A stretch of 56,027 nt of DNA from Dethiobacter sp. (GCA_018333455.1 JAGXTN010000065.1:1-56027); one strand, 5' to 3'; shown: positions 40,757-49,643, numbered from the stretch's first letter. Made by a program: numbers and translations. Notes: generated by a model from the letters alone, not told the origin.

Positions 40757-42502
40757 TTACAGGGAGCGTATTTCCAGACCAGGCACCAGCGCTAGGACCT
40801 TTTCCTTGAGCGTAGAAAGCTTGGCTGCAGCTATCTCGGCGCTATCTTCCTTCACCCCTAGGTAAATCTTTATCTTTGGCTCGGTGCCTGATGGGCGAAT
40901 ACAGAACCAGGAATGGTCTTCCAGAGTATACTTTAGAGTGTTATTGGCGGGTATTCCGGTAGGGGTTTGCTTGCCATTAATGTCAGTGCTTAACTGCTGC
41001 AGGTAATCATCGCTGCGGATGATTGCCTTTCCATCCAGCGTTAATAAGCTGGCAGTGCGCAACTGATTCATGACTTGTTCTACTCGATATAGTTCACCTT
41101 CAGCCAGTTCCAGGTTAATCAGTTCTTCTTGAAAATAACCGTGAGTCAAGAACAGTTGCGCTAGAGCATCTAAGAGGCTCATCTCTCGGTTTTTGTAATA
41201 GGCGGTCATCTCAGCCACCAACTGGCTAGCCTGAACACCGTCTTTATCTCGGACAAAGTCACCGGCAAGATAACCATAACTCTCTTCAAAACCAAAAAGG
41301 AAGACATTTCGGCCTGTATCGACTCGTTCCCTAATCTGTTCTCCGATATATTTAAAACCTGTTAAAGTTTCAATCATCTCTACCCCGTAGGCTGCAGCAA
41401 TTGTCTTCCCCATTTCTGAGGTCACCACAGTCTGGACTGCCATGCCGTTTTGGGGAAGCGTTCCTTGCTGTTTTTTCTGGGAAAGAATATAGTCCAGTAG
41501 CAGGCAGCCAATCTGATTACCCGTTAAGGGAATATACTGTCCGCTCGTGCTACGGACAGCTGCTCCCAAGCGATCTCCGTCTAAGTCGGTAGCTAGTAGC
41601 AGGTCTGCTTCTTTCTTTACCCCCAGGTCCATTGCCAGCTTATAAACTTGCCAATCCTCGGGATTTGGACATTTAACTGTGGAACAAAAGGGATCCATCA
41701 CTGTCTGTTCAGAAACCTGGAAAAAGTCTGTCACCCCAATATTTGTTAGTGCCTGTGGGATCAGCTTGCTTCCCGTGCCATGCAAAGGGGTGTAGACAAC
41801 TCTGACCGGCAGCGGGTCTTTGCCCCACCAAGCGGAACTGAGGGATAATTCCTGTAACCGCTGCAGGTAATGTTTTTCCACTTGGTCACTTACATATATG
41901 AGTAAGCCTGCTTTTTTGGCCTCTGCCAAGTCTCCCAATGGAATTGCCAACTCATCCTCTAACTGAAGAATTTGCGCTGAGATGGCGGAGGCCAAACTAT
42001 CGGTGATTTGTCCGCCGTCTGCGCCGTATACTTTATAGCCATTATCCGCAGGCGGATTATGGCTGGCGGTAATGACTACTCCGGCAGAAGTTCGCAGTTC
42101 TCTGACGGCAAAAGATAAGAGAGGGGTAGGGGCAGGCTCACAAAAAATGTAGACTTTAATGCCAAAGCTAATAAAAACTGCTGCCGCTTCCCACGCAAAC
42201 CGCTCGGAGTTGCGCCGCGTATCGTAGGCGATGACAACGGAAAGCGGTTCGCTCTCTTTTGTGCGTGTGCTGAGAAGATGGCAAGCCAATGCTGCAGTAA
42301 CTTTGCGGACAATATAGATGTTTATCAAGGCTGTCCCGGCACCCATCCGTCCCCGGATTCCACCGGTACCAAAGGTCATTTCCCGGGAAAAGCGGTTAAT
42401 TATTTCATCTTCGTTAAGGGCAATCTGGCTCAGTTCCAGGCTCAATTCCTTATCCATCCCGGGAAACTCAAGCCAATGTTGATATTTTTCTCGATACTTC
42501 AA
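40757..42502 (-). CDS. Phospho-sugar mutase (phosphoglucomutase/phosphomannomutase)
   Basis: The 581-residue alpha-D-phosphohexomutase is the long Firmicute type (PgcA-like). It has the phosphoserine loop VVITASHNPPADNGYKVYG, the metal loop ATDLDGDRLG, the sugar-binding GFEESYGYL and the terminal FCIRPSGTEPKIKIYL. Such enzymes interconvert glucose-1- and -6-phosphate for glycogen, UDP-glucose and wall polymers. AGGGGAGGG precedes the ATG on the minus strand. A 68-base piece of it is duplicated at 39475. The gene on the other side of 42503 is divergent. Confidence 0.92.
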   Translation of the reverse strand: MKYREKYQHWLEFPGMDKELSLELSQIALNEDEIINRFSREMTFGTGGIRGRMGAGTALINIYIVRKVTAALACHLLSTRTKESEPLSVVIAYDTRRNSERFAWEAAAVFISFGIKVYIFCEPAPTPLLSFAVRELRTSAGVVITASHNPPADNGYKVYGADGGQITDSLASAISAQILQLEDELAIPLGDLAEAKKAGLLIYVSDQVEKHYLQRLQELSLSSAWWGKDPLPVRVVYTPLHGTGSKLIPQALTNIGVTDFFQVSEQTVMDPFCSTVKCPNPEDWQVYKLAMDLGVKKEADLLLATDLDGDRLGAAVRSTSGQYIPLTGNQIGCLLLDYILSQKKQQGTLPQNGMAVQTVVTSEMGKTIAAAYGVEMIETLTGFKYIGEQIRERVDTGRNVFLFGFEESYGYLAGDFVRDKDGVQASQLVAEMTAYYKNREMSLLDALAQLFLTHGYFQEELINLELAEGELYRVEQVMNQLRTASLLTLDGKAIIRSDDYLQQLSTDINGKQTPTGIPANNTLKYTLEDHSWFCIRPSGTEPKIKIYLGVKEDSAEIAAAKLSTLKEKVLALVPGLEIRSL

Positions 42503-42657
42503 GCATTTTCCCCTCCCTATCGGCTGCAGGTAGTATCAATTATAACATGCTTTGCTTGCGGTGTAGATGATTACATCTTCATCTGCAGCTGCAAAATTAT
42601 TTGGTAACGCGGCAGGAAAATTTGTTGCCGTTCTCGAAATAAATCATAAATGAGCTA

Positions 42658-42811
42658 AAGCTGTCTGGTGCCCGTTAGGGAGAATAGGGAACCGGGTGAA
42701 AATCCCGGGCGGACCCGCCACTGTAAGGGGGAGCTTGCCACAAAAGCCACCGTTAAAACGGGAAGGCGTGGCTGGTGATGAAGCCAAGTCAGGAGACCTG
42801 CCGACAGTTTT
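42658..42811 (+). promoter_or_regulatory. Cobalamin riboswitch
   Basis: Canonical blocks occur in order: CTGGTGCCC, AGGGAACCGGGTGAAAATCC, CCCGCCACTGT, GGGAAGGC, TGATGAAGCCAAGTC and AGGAGACCTGCC (the B12 box). The ends GCTGTC and GACAGT close the P1 stem. Cobalamin binding should favour the terminator at 42827-42859 and shut off cblT-cblS. Confidence 0.95.
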
Positions 42812-42826
42812 TGTAGTGAGGGATGG

Positions 42827-42859
42827 AAAAACTCACGGTGTTAACCGTGGGTTTTTTTG
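42827..42859 (+). terminator. Riboswitch expression-platform terminator
   Basis: ACTCACGG and CCGTGGGT pair around TGTTAA and are followed by seven T, just downstream of the B12 box. Confidence 0.9.
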
Positions 42860-42887
42860 TTTGACAATTATTAAGGAGGATGAGTGA

Positions 42888-43373
42888 ATGCGGTTGAGGA
42901 GATTTGTGGTGGTAGCGTTGTTTGTTGGCATGAGTGCGGTAGGAGGTTTCATCAAGATTCCCAGTCAGACGGGAACGGTAGCGCTGGATGCTTTGCCGGG
43001 TTATCTGGGGGCAGTGTTGCTTGGTGGTTGGGGAGGAGCGCTGGTCGGTTTTCTTGGCCACTTGTTTAGTGCCGGCACGGTTGCCTTCCCTTTAGGCTTG
43101 CCGATCCATCTGCTGATTGCCGTGCAAATGTCAGTTTTTGTCAGCGTTTTTGGCTTTTTGTACAGGAAAAAACAGCGGCTTTTGGCAGTGTTTGCGGGCA
43201 TTTTGCTCAACGGCATAGCGGCACCGGCGATGTTGATTCCTGTTTTTGGAGCTGGTTTTTTTACGGCCATGCTCTTGCCGCTGATTGTCGGTTCGGCAGT
43301 AAATATTCTTTTAGCGGCGGTGCTCTCCGCCTCTGAGCCGATACGCAAAGCAGGGAAACAACTTGGTCTATGA
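42888..43373 (+). CDS. cblT: ECF transporter S component CblT, alpha-ribazole uptake
   Basis: The 161-residue protein has five to six membrane spans and the compact layout of ECF S components. Gly- and Pro-rich stretches (GGFIKIPSQTGTVALDALPGYLGAVLLGGWGGALVGFLGHL) resemble CblT. CblT imports alpha-ribazole, the lower-ligand precursor of cobalamin, using shared ECF ATPases encoded elsewhere. The cobalamin riboswitch upstream and the cblS gene overlapping by 11 bases support this. Alternative cobalt or precursor S components are possible. GGAGGATGAGTG precedes ATG. Confidence 0.8.
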   Translation: MRLRRFVVVALFVGMSAVGGFIKIPSQTGTVALDALPGYLGAVLLGGWGGALVGFLGHLFSAGTVAFPLGLPIHLLIAVQMSVFVSVFGFLYRKKQRLLAVFAGILLNGIAAPAMLIPVFGAGFFTAMLLPLIVGSAVNILLAAVLSASEPIRKAGKQLGL

Positions 43374-44109
43374 GCAGATAAGGCAATTCCGTGATTTGAC
43401 CCTTATCCCTATAAGTCATGATGAACTCCTGGTGATTGCCTGCGACTCTCTGGGGGGAATTGGGCCAAAACAGCATGACATGGTGAAGGTGCCGGCTGAG
43501 ATTGTAGGTCAATACACAGTACGCGGGCCGTTAATGGAAGTGCTGGCGGCGGGCGCAAGACCGGTGGCAGTAATTAACACGCTGGGCGTAGAGATGCTGC
43601 CTACCGGTGCGGCGATAGTGCAGGGCATTAAAAAAGAGCTGCTGCTCTCCCGCCTGTCGACCGAGATTTTAGTTACGGGTAGTACTGAAGAGAATGTCAA
43701 AACATGTCAGACTGCCTTAGGGATAACAGTACTTGGCAGAGCCAGAAAAAGCGAATTAAGGCTTGGCAAGTCCTTGGCCGGGGACCTCGTTGCCTGTGTC
43801 GGTAAGCCGCTGGTTGGGGAAGAAGTGCTGCTTGGCAGACCTGCAGACACACTGATATTGTTTAAGCTTTTGGCTCTGCCGTGGCTGCGCGAACTCTTGC
43901 CGGTAGGCTCGAGAGGTATCGGGCATGAAGCACGCGCTTTAGCTGCCGGTGCAGGTTTAACGCTCACTTTAGCACGCGGTTTGCAGCTTGATTTAGAGAA
44001 GTCGGCGGGGCCGTCCACCTGCCTGCTTGTCACCTTGGCTGAAGAAGATTTATCCGCCTTACAGGCAATCTGCAGCTTGCCTGTCTTTAAGCTGGGCAGT
44101 TTACTATAA
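43363..44109 (+). CDS. cblS: Alpha-ribazole kinase CblS
   Basis: The 248-residue protein is AIR-synthase/PurM-like: VIACDSLGGIGPKQHDMVKVP, LMEVLAAGARPVAVINTLGVEM and ILVTGSTEENVKT carry the Asp and Gly loops expected for this ATP-using family. CblS phosphorylates alpha-ribazole to feed CobS-type cobalamin assembly, bypassing CobT. It overlaps cblT by 11 bases and lies under the B12 riboswitch, which is the documented arrangement in Geobacillus-type salvage. The start is TTG with a weak ribosome site, so coupling to cblT is likely. The 3' end overlaps a convergent toxin gene by six bases. Confidence 0.75.
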   Translation: MVYEQIRQFRDLTLIPISHDELLVIACDSLGGIGPKQHDMVKVPAEIVGQYTVRGPLMEVLAAGARPVAVINTLGVEMLPTGAAIVQGIKKELLLSRLSTEILVTGSTEENVKTCQTALGITVLGRARKSELRLGKSLAGDLVACVGKPLVGEEVLLGRPADTLILFKLLALPWLRELLPVGSRGIGHEARALAAGAGLTLTLARGLQLDLEKSAGPSTCLLVTLAEEDLSALQAICSLPVFKLGSLL

Positions 44110-44421
44110 GAGCCACCCATAGTCCTGACGAGTATCGACAACTGCATCAACATACACAACGCTTTGTTTGATTTGATACACCAGTAAATAACGCTTTTCA
44201 AGAAAAAGTTTTCGATATTTTCCGGTTGCAATCAGCGGATCTGTTAACCAGGGGTTTCTTTCGGGGAAGACCTCAAGTGATTTTGCTTGCTCATGAAATG
44301 CTTCAATTAACCGCAATGCAGCAGGTTCGCTGACCTGCGCCAAAAACTGCGCATGTGAAATCAACATCTGTGTGGCTTCAGCGGCAATGACTACGTCATA
44401 GCGTTTATTTATTTTGTCCAT
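44104..44421 (-). CDS. RelE/ParE-family toxin
   Basis: A 105-residue toxin with the family pattern: an N-terminal helical part (ATQMLISHAQFLAQ), LEVFPERNPWL, and the beta core YRKLFLEKRYLLVYQIKQSVVYVDAVVDTRQDY ending in an aromatic. These proteins cleave mRNA on the ribosome or poison gyrase. It overlaps the antitoxin gene by 17 bases and the convergent cblS end by 6. It is complete and probably active. Confidence 0.86.
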   Translation of the reverse strand: MDKINKRYDVVIAAEATQMLISHAQFLAQVSEPAALRLIEAFHEQAKSLEVFPERNPWLTDPLIATGKYRKLFLEKRYLLVYQIKQSVVYVDAVVDTRQDYGWLL

Positions 44422-44698
44422 TCAGCACCTCACGGACGGCGGCTTTCATTATGGCAGCAACTTCGTCAATGGAATGACCATGCTTTCCGCACAGCCTGCT
44501 TTCCTCCGCAGCAATCAGATTTTCCCTTAGCCGAAGCATACTCTCTCTTCTCGCAAAAGTACCTAAATCCATAACAACGAGGTCGCCCTCGCCGTTTTTA
44601 GTTAGAAAAACTGGTGCTCCTGTTCGCTTGCACAACTCGGAAATTTCGTTATAGTTTTTGCGGATCGCCGCAGACGGCTTAATGTTCACAGTTATCAC
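44405..44698 (-). CDS. Phd/YefM-family antitoxin
   Basis: A 97-residue antitoxin with the Phd/YefM N-terminal DNA-binding fold (IKPSAAIRKNYNEISELCKRTGAPVFLTKNGEGDLVVMDL) and a helical C-terminal tail that should wrap the toxin. It autorepresses its promoter in the family. AAGAGGTGATAACTG precedes the ATG. Direct repeats of the type TATGCTTAT/TGTGCTTAT occur in the promoter at 44720-44740. Confidence 0.88.
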   Translation of the reverse strand: MITVNIKPSAAIRKNYNEISELCKRTGAPVFLTKNGEGDLVVMDLGTFARRESMLRLRENLIAAEESRLCGKHGHSIDEVAAIMKAAVREVLNGQNK

Positions 44699-44737
44699 CT
44701 CTTTTATGTAGTAATATTATGTGCTTATAGTATGCTT

Positions 44738-44766
44738 ATTATACCATCGTCGGACTGGGTTGTCTA
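44738..44766 (-). promoter_or_regulatory. Promoter of the antitoxin-toxin operon
   Basis: On the minus strand TAGACA (44761-44766) and TATAAT (44738-44743) are 17 bases apart. GCATACTATAAGCACATA just downstream carries repeated GCA-type half sites that may be the antitoxin operator. Confidence 0.65.
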
Positions 44767-44841
44767 TCAATAGCCTGCCTGTAAAGTGTTGTTTTGCCTA
44801 GGCAGGAGTAATGTAGTAAAATTTGCGGGGTGTTGCTTTTG

Positions 44842-45615
44842 TTACTGGCGTCGCTTCTGGGCGCCATCAGCCGGGTCGATATACCAGTCTGCCTGGTGGA
44901 GTAATTCGGAGATCGGGACGATGCTGTAGCCTTGTTTAGTTGCCTGAGCGATTATTTCCGGCAGGGCGTCGGCGGTATGGAGACCGTTGTTATGAAAAAG
45001 GATGATGGCGCCGGGGTGCAGGCGGCTGGTGACGCGCTGAACCACCGCTTGCCTGCCGATATCTTTCCAGTCCAGGGAGTCAATGCTCCACTGGATGGTG
45101 AGATAGTCTAGCTCGTTTGCCGCTTCAATAACTTTGTTGCTGTATTCGCCAAAGGGCGGCCTAAAAAGCTTGGGCTCAACTCCTGTCAACTTGTTGAGTG
45201 CGGTGTGGACAAGCTCGAGTTCCTGTTTAATCCCCGGCTTGTCTAAGGCGTTGAGGTGGGGATGAGTCCAGGTATGGTTGCCTAGTTCGTGGCCTGCGGC
45301 GACAATTTCTTTTACTAATTCCGGATATTTTTCAATCCAGAAGCCGGTGAGAAAAAATGTGGTCGTTATTTTGTTTTCTCTGAGAATTTCCAGGATTCGT
45401 GTCGTAAATTCAGAGCCCCAGGAAGCGTCAAACGAGAAGGCTATTTTTTTTTCGGTAGTGTCCACATAGTAAATGGGTACAAGTCTTTCTTGTGCAACGG
45501 TAGAGTCAATGTTGTCGCCGGAAATAAAATAATATAGAATTAGCATGATAAGCAGTGCTAGCGAAAAAAATATGAAGAGGCGGACTTTTGGGGGGAGAAG
45601 TATGCTTAAAATCAT
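44842..45615 (-). CDS. PdaB-like polysaccharide deacetylase, sporulation type
   Basis: The 257-residue protein has an N-terminal membrane anchor (about 11-30) and a NodB-homology domain. The start IYYVDTTEKKIAFSFDASWG is typical of PdaB-type proteins, where the usual FDDG is changed, so the second metal Asp is Ala. The zinc-type GNHTWTHPHL, RPPFGEY and the C-terminal ILFHNNG are kept. Such proteins act on peptidoglycan or cortex in late sporulation. It is monocistronic; GGAGGATCAAG precedes the ATG. Confidence 0.85.
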   Translation of the reverse strand: MILSILLPPKVRLFIFFSLALLIMLILYYFISGDNIDSTVAQERLVPIYYVDTTEKKIAFSFDASWGSEFTTRILEILRENKITTTFFLTGFWIEKYPELVKEIVAAGHELGNHTWTHPHLNALDKPGIKQELELVHTALNKLTGVEPKLFRPPFGEYSNKVIEAANELDYLTIQWSIDSLDWKDIGRQAVVQRVTSRLHPGAIILFHNNGLHTADALPEIIAQATKQGYSIVPISELLHQADWYIDPADGAQKRRQ

Positions 45616-45814
45616 CTTGATCCTCCTTCAAAATTTTTTTTACTCAGTTTATTAAACATTCATATTTTATTTCCCAGTGTGTTATGCTTGCCTGTGACAG
45701 AAAGAAGTTATTAGAGGAAATTGCTTTTTCTTGGAAGGAATCTGGTCTGGGGTTGTCGAAGAGCGTTGTCGTATAAAGATGAGTTTGTGTAAAGCTGTTG
45801 AGGGGGGCTTAGTC

Positions 45815-47113
45815 TTGTATTGGAATAGCGAAGCAGAATGCATGTCGAGGAATAGGTTACAAGAATTGCAGCTCAAGCGATTGCAAAAGATTGTTGAACG
45901 GGTTTATAACAACGTGCCTCATTATTGTCGCGTTTTTCAGGCCGTTGGCATAGAGCCTGGTGATATTCGCAGCTTGGAAGATCTCTCCCGGCTGCCTTTT
46001 ACCGTGAAGCAGGATTTCCGGGACAATTATCCATTTGATTTGTTTGCAGTACCGCAAAATGAAGTTGTTCGCTATCACTCATCTTCGGGCACCACCGGAA
46101 AACCTACTGTAGTAGGTTATACCCGCAACGATCTGGGCACCTGGTCGGAGTTAATGGCTCGCTGCCTGGTCAGCGCCGGCACCACACGAAATTCGGTGGT
46201 GCAAAACGCTTACGGCTATGGTTTGTTTACCGGCGGGCTGGGAGTTCACTATGGAGCGGAGTTGGTGGGGGCGGCAGTAATTCCCATTTCCGGCGGTAAC
46301 ACTCAGCGGCAGGTAATGGTGATGAAAGATTTCGGCACCGATATTCTAACCTGCACACCTAGTTATGCTTTGTTTATTGCTGAAGTGATTGAAGAAATGG
46401 GCCTGAAAAAAGCAGACTTTAAGTTGCGCGCCGGTATCTTCGGCGCCGAGCCTTGGTCAGAAAATATGCGTCAACAGATTGAAACAAGATTGGGCATCAC
46501 GGCTATCGACATTTACGGTCTCAGTGAAATCATCGGTCCCGGGGTGGCCGTTGAATGTGAGGAAAAGTGCGGCCTGCATATTTTTGAGGATCACTTCATC
46601 CCCGAAATTATCGATCCGGTTAGCGGAGCAGTTTTGCCTTACGGTCAGAAAGGTGAGTTGGTCTTTACCACCTTAACGAAGGAAGCCTTACCGATTATCC
46701 GTTATCGCACCCGTGATATCACTACTCTTACGGTGGAACCTTGTCTGTGCGGGCGGACCCATGTGCGGATGGCTAAAGTGACCGGCCGCAGCGACGACAT
46801 GATTATTGTCCGCGGTGTAAACGTCTTTCCCACACAGGTGGAAAGCGTGCTGCTGGAAATCGGCGAAACAGAGCCCCACTATCAGTTGGTAGTAACTAGA
46901 AAGGGCAATCTTGATCTGTTGGAAATCCAAGTGGAAGTATCAGAACGGATGTTTTCTGATAAAATTAAAGGAATGGAGGCACTGGAGCGGAAAATTCATA
47001 CGCAAATCGATTCTATCCTTGGCATCAGTGCCAAAATTCGCCTAGTGGAGCCAAAAACAATTCCACGCAGTGAAGGGAAAGCTAAGCGAGTAATTGATAA
47101 CCGGCAACTGTAA
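45815..47113 (+). CDS. paaK: Phenylacetate-CoA ligase-family adenylate-forming enzyme
   Basis: A 432-residue acyl-adenylate synthetase. The ATP loop is [30 protein letters not shown] and [16 protein letters not shown] are the other core motifs, and the C-terminal KAKRVIDNR holds the catalytic Lys region. PaaK activates phenylacetate or related aryl acids to CoA esters, important in anaerobic aromatic amino acid use. TTG at 45815 is set by AGGGGGG and by family length; earlier starts give an unlikely extension. hisC follows 12 bases later. Confidence 0.92.
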   Translation: MYWNSEAECMSRNRLQELQLKRLQKIVERVYNNVPHYCRVFQAVGIEPGDIRSLEDLSRLPFTVKQDFRDNYPFDLFAVPQNEVVRYHSSSGTTGKPTVVGYTRNDLGTWSELMARCLVSAGTTRNSVVQNAYGYGLFTGGLGVHYGAELVGAAVIPISGGNTQRQVMVMKDFGTDILTCTPSYALFIAEVIEEMGLKKADFKLRAGIFGAEPWSENMRQQIETRLGITAIDIYGLSEIIGPGVAVECEEKCGLHIFEDHFIPEIIDPVSGAVLPYGQKGELVFTTLTKEALPIIRYRTRDITTLTVEPCLCGRTHVRMAKVTGRSDDMIIVRGVNVFPTQVESVLLEIGETEPHYQLVVTRKGNLDLLEIQVEVSERMFSDKIKGMEALERKIHTQIDSILGISAKIRLVEPKTIPRSEGKAKRVIDNRQL

Positions 47114-47125
47114 GGGAGGCAACCG

Positions 47126-48241
47126 ATGAAAAAGCCAAAGCAATTACACAGACAGCAAATTATGGCGATTAAGCCCTATGTGCCCGGGAAACCGGTAGAA
47201 GAAGTAGAGCGGGAAATGGGCCTTTCGGGGGTAATCAAGCTGGCATCAAACGAGAATCCGTTAGGGCCTGCCCCGGCCGCCATAGCCAAGATGCAGGAAG
47301 TGATCAGTAAAGTAGCCGTCTACCCTGACGGGAACTGTTATTACCTAAAAAACGCCTTGGCGGAAGCACTTAATTTGACACCGGCTCATCTGCTCGTGGG
47401 AAACGGTTCGGATGAAGTGATCAAATTAATTGCCGAAGCTTTTCTGTCTGAAGGGGAAGAAGCGGTGGTGGCAGATCCCACCTTCTCCGAATATGATTTT
47501 GCGGTGAAAATTATGGGCGGACAGACTGTGGTTGTCCCTACAAAGAATTACACTCACGACTTGGAAGCTATGGCGGCAGCAGTGACAGAGAAAACAAAAC
47601 TGCTTTTTGTCTGTAACCCCAATAACCCGACCGGCACCAAAGTAGGCAAAGCAGAAGTTAAAAACCTGCTTGATAAGTTGCCTGAAGGGTTGATTACCGT
47701 TTTTGACGAAGCGTACTACGAATATGTGGTTGATGAAGATTTCCCGCAGACGCTTGACTTTGTCCGTGAAGGACGAGATGTAATTGTCTTGCGCACTTTC
47801 TCCAAGATTTACGGTCTGGCAGGGTTGCGAGTTGGCTTTGGTGTGGCCAAGCCGGAATTAATCAGCTTGCTCAGTCGGGTGAAGGAACCGTTTAATGTGA
47901 ATATGGTCGCCCAGGCAGCAGCACTGGCTGCTTTGGGCGACGAAGAGCACGTTCTGCGCAGCCGGCAAATGAATGAGGAAGGCAAACAGTATCTTTGCAG
48001 GCAGTTTGACAAGCTAGGACTTCCTTTTGTGCCGACACACGCCAATTTTATCTGGGTCAAGAGCAAAGCGGACTGCAAGCAGGTTTTTGCCAAGCTGTTG
48101 CAGCGTGGTGTAATTGTCCGCACCGGCGATATTTTTGGTGCTCCGGATGTCATCCGCGTAACCATCGGCACGCCAGAGCAGAACCAACGTTTTATTGAAG
48201 CTTTGACGGAAGTGTTGACAGAAGAAGGTATTGTTAGATAA
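47126..48241 (+). CDS. hisC: Histidinol-phosphate/aromatic aminotransferase
   Basis: The 371-residue fold-type I PLP enzyme has KLASNENPLGPAP at the start, CNPNNPTGT, FDEAYYEY and the PLP Lys in RTFSKIYGLAGLRVG. The length and layout fit HisC, which serves histidine synthesis and can also act on aromatic amino acids. It follows paaK without other his genes, so an aromatic aminotransferase role feeding phenylacetate metabolism is plausible. GGGAGG precedes ATG. Confidence 0.92.
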   Translation: MKKPKQLHRQQIMAIKPYVPGKPVEEVEREMGLSGVIKLASNENPLGPAPAAIAKMQEVISKVAVYPDGNCYYLKNALAEALNLTPAHLLVGNGSDEVIKLIAEAFLSEGEEAVVADPTFSEYDFAVKIMGGQTVVVPTKNYTHDLEAMAAAVTEKTKLLFVCNPNNPTGTKVGKAEVKNLLDKLPEGLITVFDEAYYEYVVDEDFPQTLDFVREGRDVIVLRTFSKIYGLAGLRVGFGVAKPELISLLSRVKEPFNVNMVAQAAALAALGDEEHVLRSRQMNEEGKQYLCRQFDKLGLPFVPTHANFIWVKSKADCKQVFAKLLQRGVIVRTGDIFGAPDVIRVTIGTPEQNQRFIEALTEVLTEEGIVR

Positions 48242-48303
48242 AGCAACCTGACTTTTGCAGTAACCGCAGTCAACTATCTTGACGAGGTGCGATCCCTTTC
48301 TCC

Positions 48304-48333
48304 TTGAAGTGTCCCTTGCTGACAGACTATAAT
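48304..48333 (+). promoter_or_regulatory. Orphan promoter similar to the one before DUF2933
   Basis: TTGAAG (48304-48309) and TATAAT (48328-48333) have an 18-base spacer. The 40-base block from 48294 matches 55507-55546 at 34 positions. No gene begins here, and the hairpin at 48366-48412 lies about 35 bases on, so a short RNA of about 70 bases may be made. Confidence 0.6.
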
Positions 48334-48365
48334 CCAGACTTTTAACAGCATATCAGAGCAAAAAG

Positions 48366-48412
48366 TGGCTGTAACCCTGTAAATAAAGGAGTTACAGCTT
48401 TTCTATTTTTTA
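48366..48412 (+). terminator. Rho-independent terminator
   Basis: GCTGTAAC (48368-48375) pairs with GTTACAGC (48391-48398), followed by TTTTCTATTTTTT. It could end the hisC transcript and the short transcript from the orphan promoter. Confidence 0.82.
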
Positions 48413-48438
48413 TATTTTATATTTTTTGCTTTTACTAC

Positions 48439-48468
48439 TTGACATAGTTGAATAAGTCCGAATATAAT
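48439..48468 (+). promoter_or_regulatory. Promoter of the sulfur-uptake operon
   Basis: A perfect TTGACA (48439-48444) and perfect TATAAT (48463-48468) have an 18-base spacer. The dyad CTATAT-AA-ATATAG (48491-48504), just downstream of the start point, is a candidate operator. Confidence 0.88.
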
Positions 48469-48530
48469 ACAAACACATAGCATACTTTTCCTATATAAAT
48501 ATAGTACTTTAAAGAAAGGGAGCGAAGTAA

Positions 48531-49643
48531 ATGAAAGAGAAAAAAGTGGAATTTGGCGTCTTGAGAGGGTTGCGGTTAAGTAAGGGCTGGATGGCCACAG
48601 TCGGTCTGTTACTTGCCTTTGCCTTGACTTTTGGTGTGCTGGCAGGCTGCGGGGGCAGGGAGAATGGTCAGGCAACAAACGCTCCGACGGGCGGCGATGA
48701 AAAGCTAACAATAAGACTAGGATATTTTCCAAATATAACCCATATCCAGGCGATGGTGGGCCAAAATGACGGGACTTTCCAAAAAGCTCTGGGGGAACAG
48801 GTGGAAATTGAAGAAAAGATCTTTAATGCCGGGCCTAAACTAATTCAAGCACTGTTGACAGGAGAAATCGATCTGGGCTATATCGGACCAGTACCTGCAA
48901 TTAACGGTTATGTTGTCTCCAATAAAAGTCTGCGAATAATCGCGGGCGCCTCCAATGAGGGAGCCATTCTGGTGGCTGGAAAAGGCGCCAATATTAAAAA
49001 TGTAGAAGACCTGGCGGGTAAAAAAGTAGCTGTTCCCCAGTTGGCCGGCACTCAGGATCTCACTCTGCGGAGGCTGATGAAAGAAGCAGGACTAAAGGAT
49101 GCCTCCAGAGGCGGAACAGTGACGGTGATTCCCGCAGAAAACCCAGATATTCTGACTCTGATTGCCAGAGGTGAGGTAGATGCCGCCCTAGTTCCCGAAC
49201 CGTGGGGTTCCAGAATCATCAAGGAGACAGGCGCCAGCGTGGTATTAGAAGCGGACCAGCTATGGAAGGACGGAAGCTATGCGACGGCAGTAGTTATCGC
49301 CACCACAGAATTTCTGGCAGAGCAACCTGAGCTGGTGGAAAAATGGCTGGCGGCCCATGTGGAATTAACGCAGAGAATCAACAACGATCCTGAAAGCTAT
49401 AAACAGATCTTCAATAAACAGTTTGAGAAACTGACTGGGAAAACGCTTCCCCAAGATGTACTGGACAGTTCATTTAGGCGGCTGTTGGTTACTTACGACC
49501 CTGAAATCACTTCGATAACAGATTTTGTCACATTAAAAGTAGCTACTGGCTACCTTGAACAAGAGCCGGATATTTCCCAGCTTTTGGATTTGGCGCCCCT
49601 CAATAGAGTTCTGAGAGATCAGGGCTTAGCAGAAGTAAAATAG
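48531..49643 (+). CDS. ABC transporter substrate-binding lipoprotein, SsuA/TauA type
   Basis: A 370-residue lipoprotein: signal peptide with lipobox VLAGC (Cys40), then a two-lobed binding protein starting IRLGYFPNITHIQAMVG, with GEIDLGYIGPVPAINGYV and ARGEVDAALVPEPWGS, features of the nitrate/sulfonate/taurine group. The long hydrophilic segment before the span at 20-38 is unusual. It heads an operon with ATPase and permease and then cysD-cysN-cysH, so the ligand is a sulfur oxyanion or sulfonate; no sulfonate monooxygenase is present. AAAGGGAG precedes ATG. Confidence 0.9.
   Translation: MKEKKVEFGVLRGLRLSKGWMATVGLLLAFALTFGVLAGCGGRENGQATNAPTGGDEKLTIRLGYFPNITHIQAMVGQNDGTFQKALGEQVEIEEKIFNAGPKLIQALLTGEIDLGYIGPVPAINGYVVSNKSLRIIAGASNEGAILVAGKGANIKNVEDLAGKKVAVPQLAGTQDLTLRRLMKEAGLKDASRGGTVTVIPAENPDILTLIARGEVDAALVPEPWGSRIIKETGASVVLEADQLWKDGSYATAVVIATTEFLAEQPELVEKWLAAHVELTQRINNDPESYKQIFNKQFEKLTGKTLPQDVLDSSFRRLLVTYDPEITSITDFVTLKVATGYLEQEPDISQLLDLAPLNRVLRDQGLAEVK

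Noticed and set aside
44809-44822. Second BlaI-like site (minus-strand ACTACATTA, also in the DUF2933 leader)
   Set aside because: Only a half site is present, no dyad and no promoter beside it.
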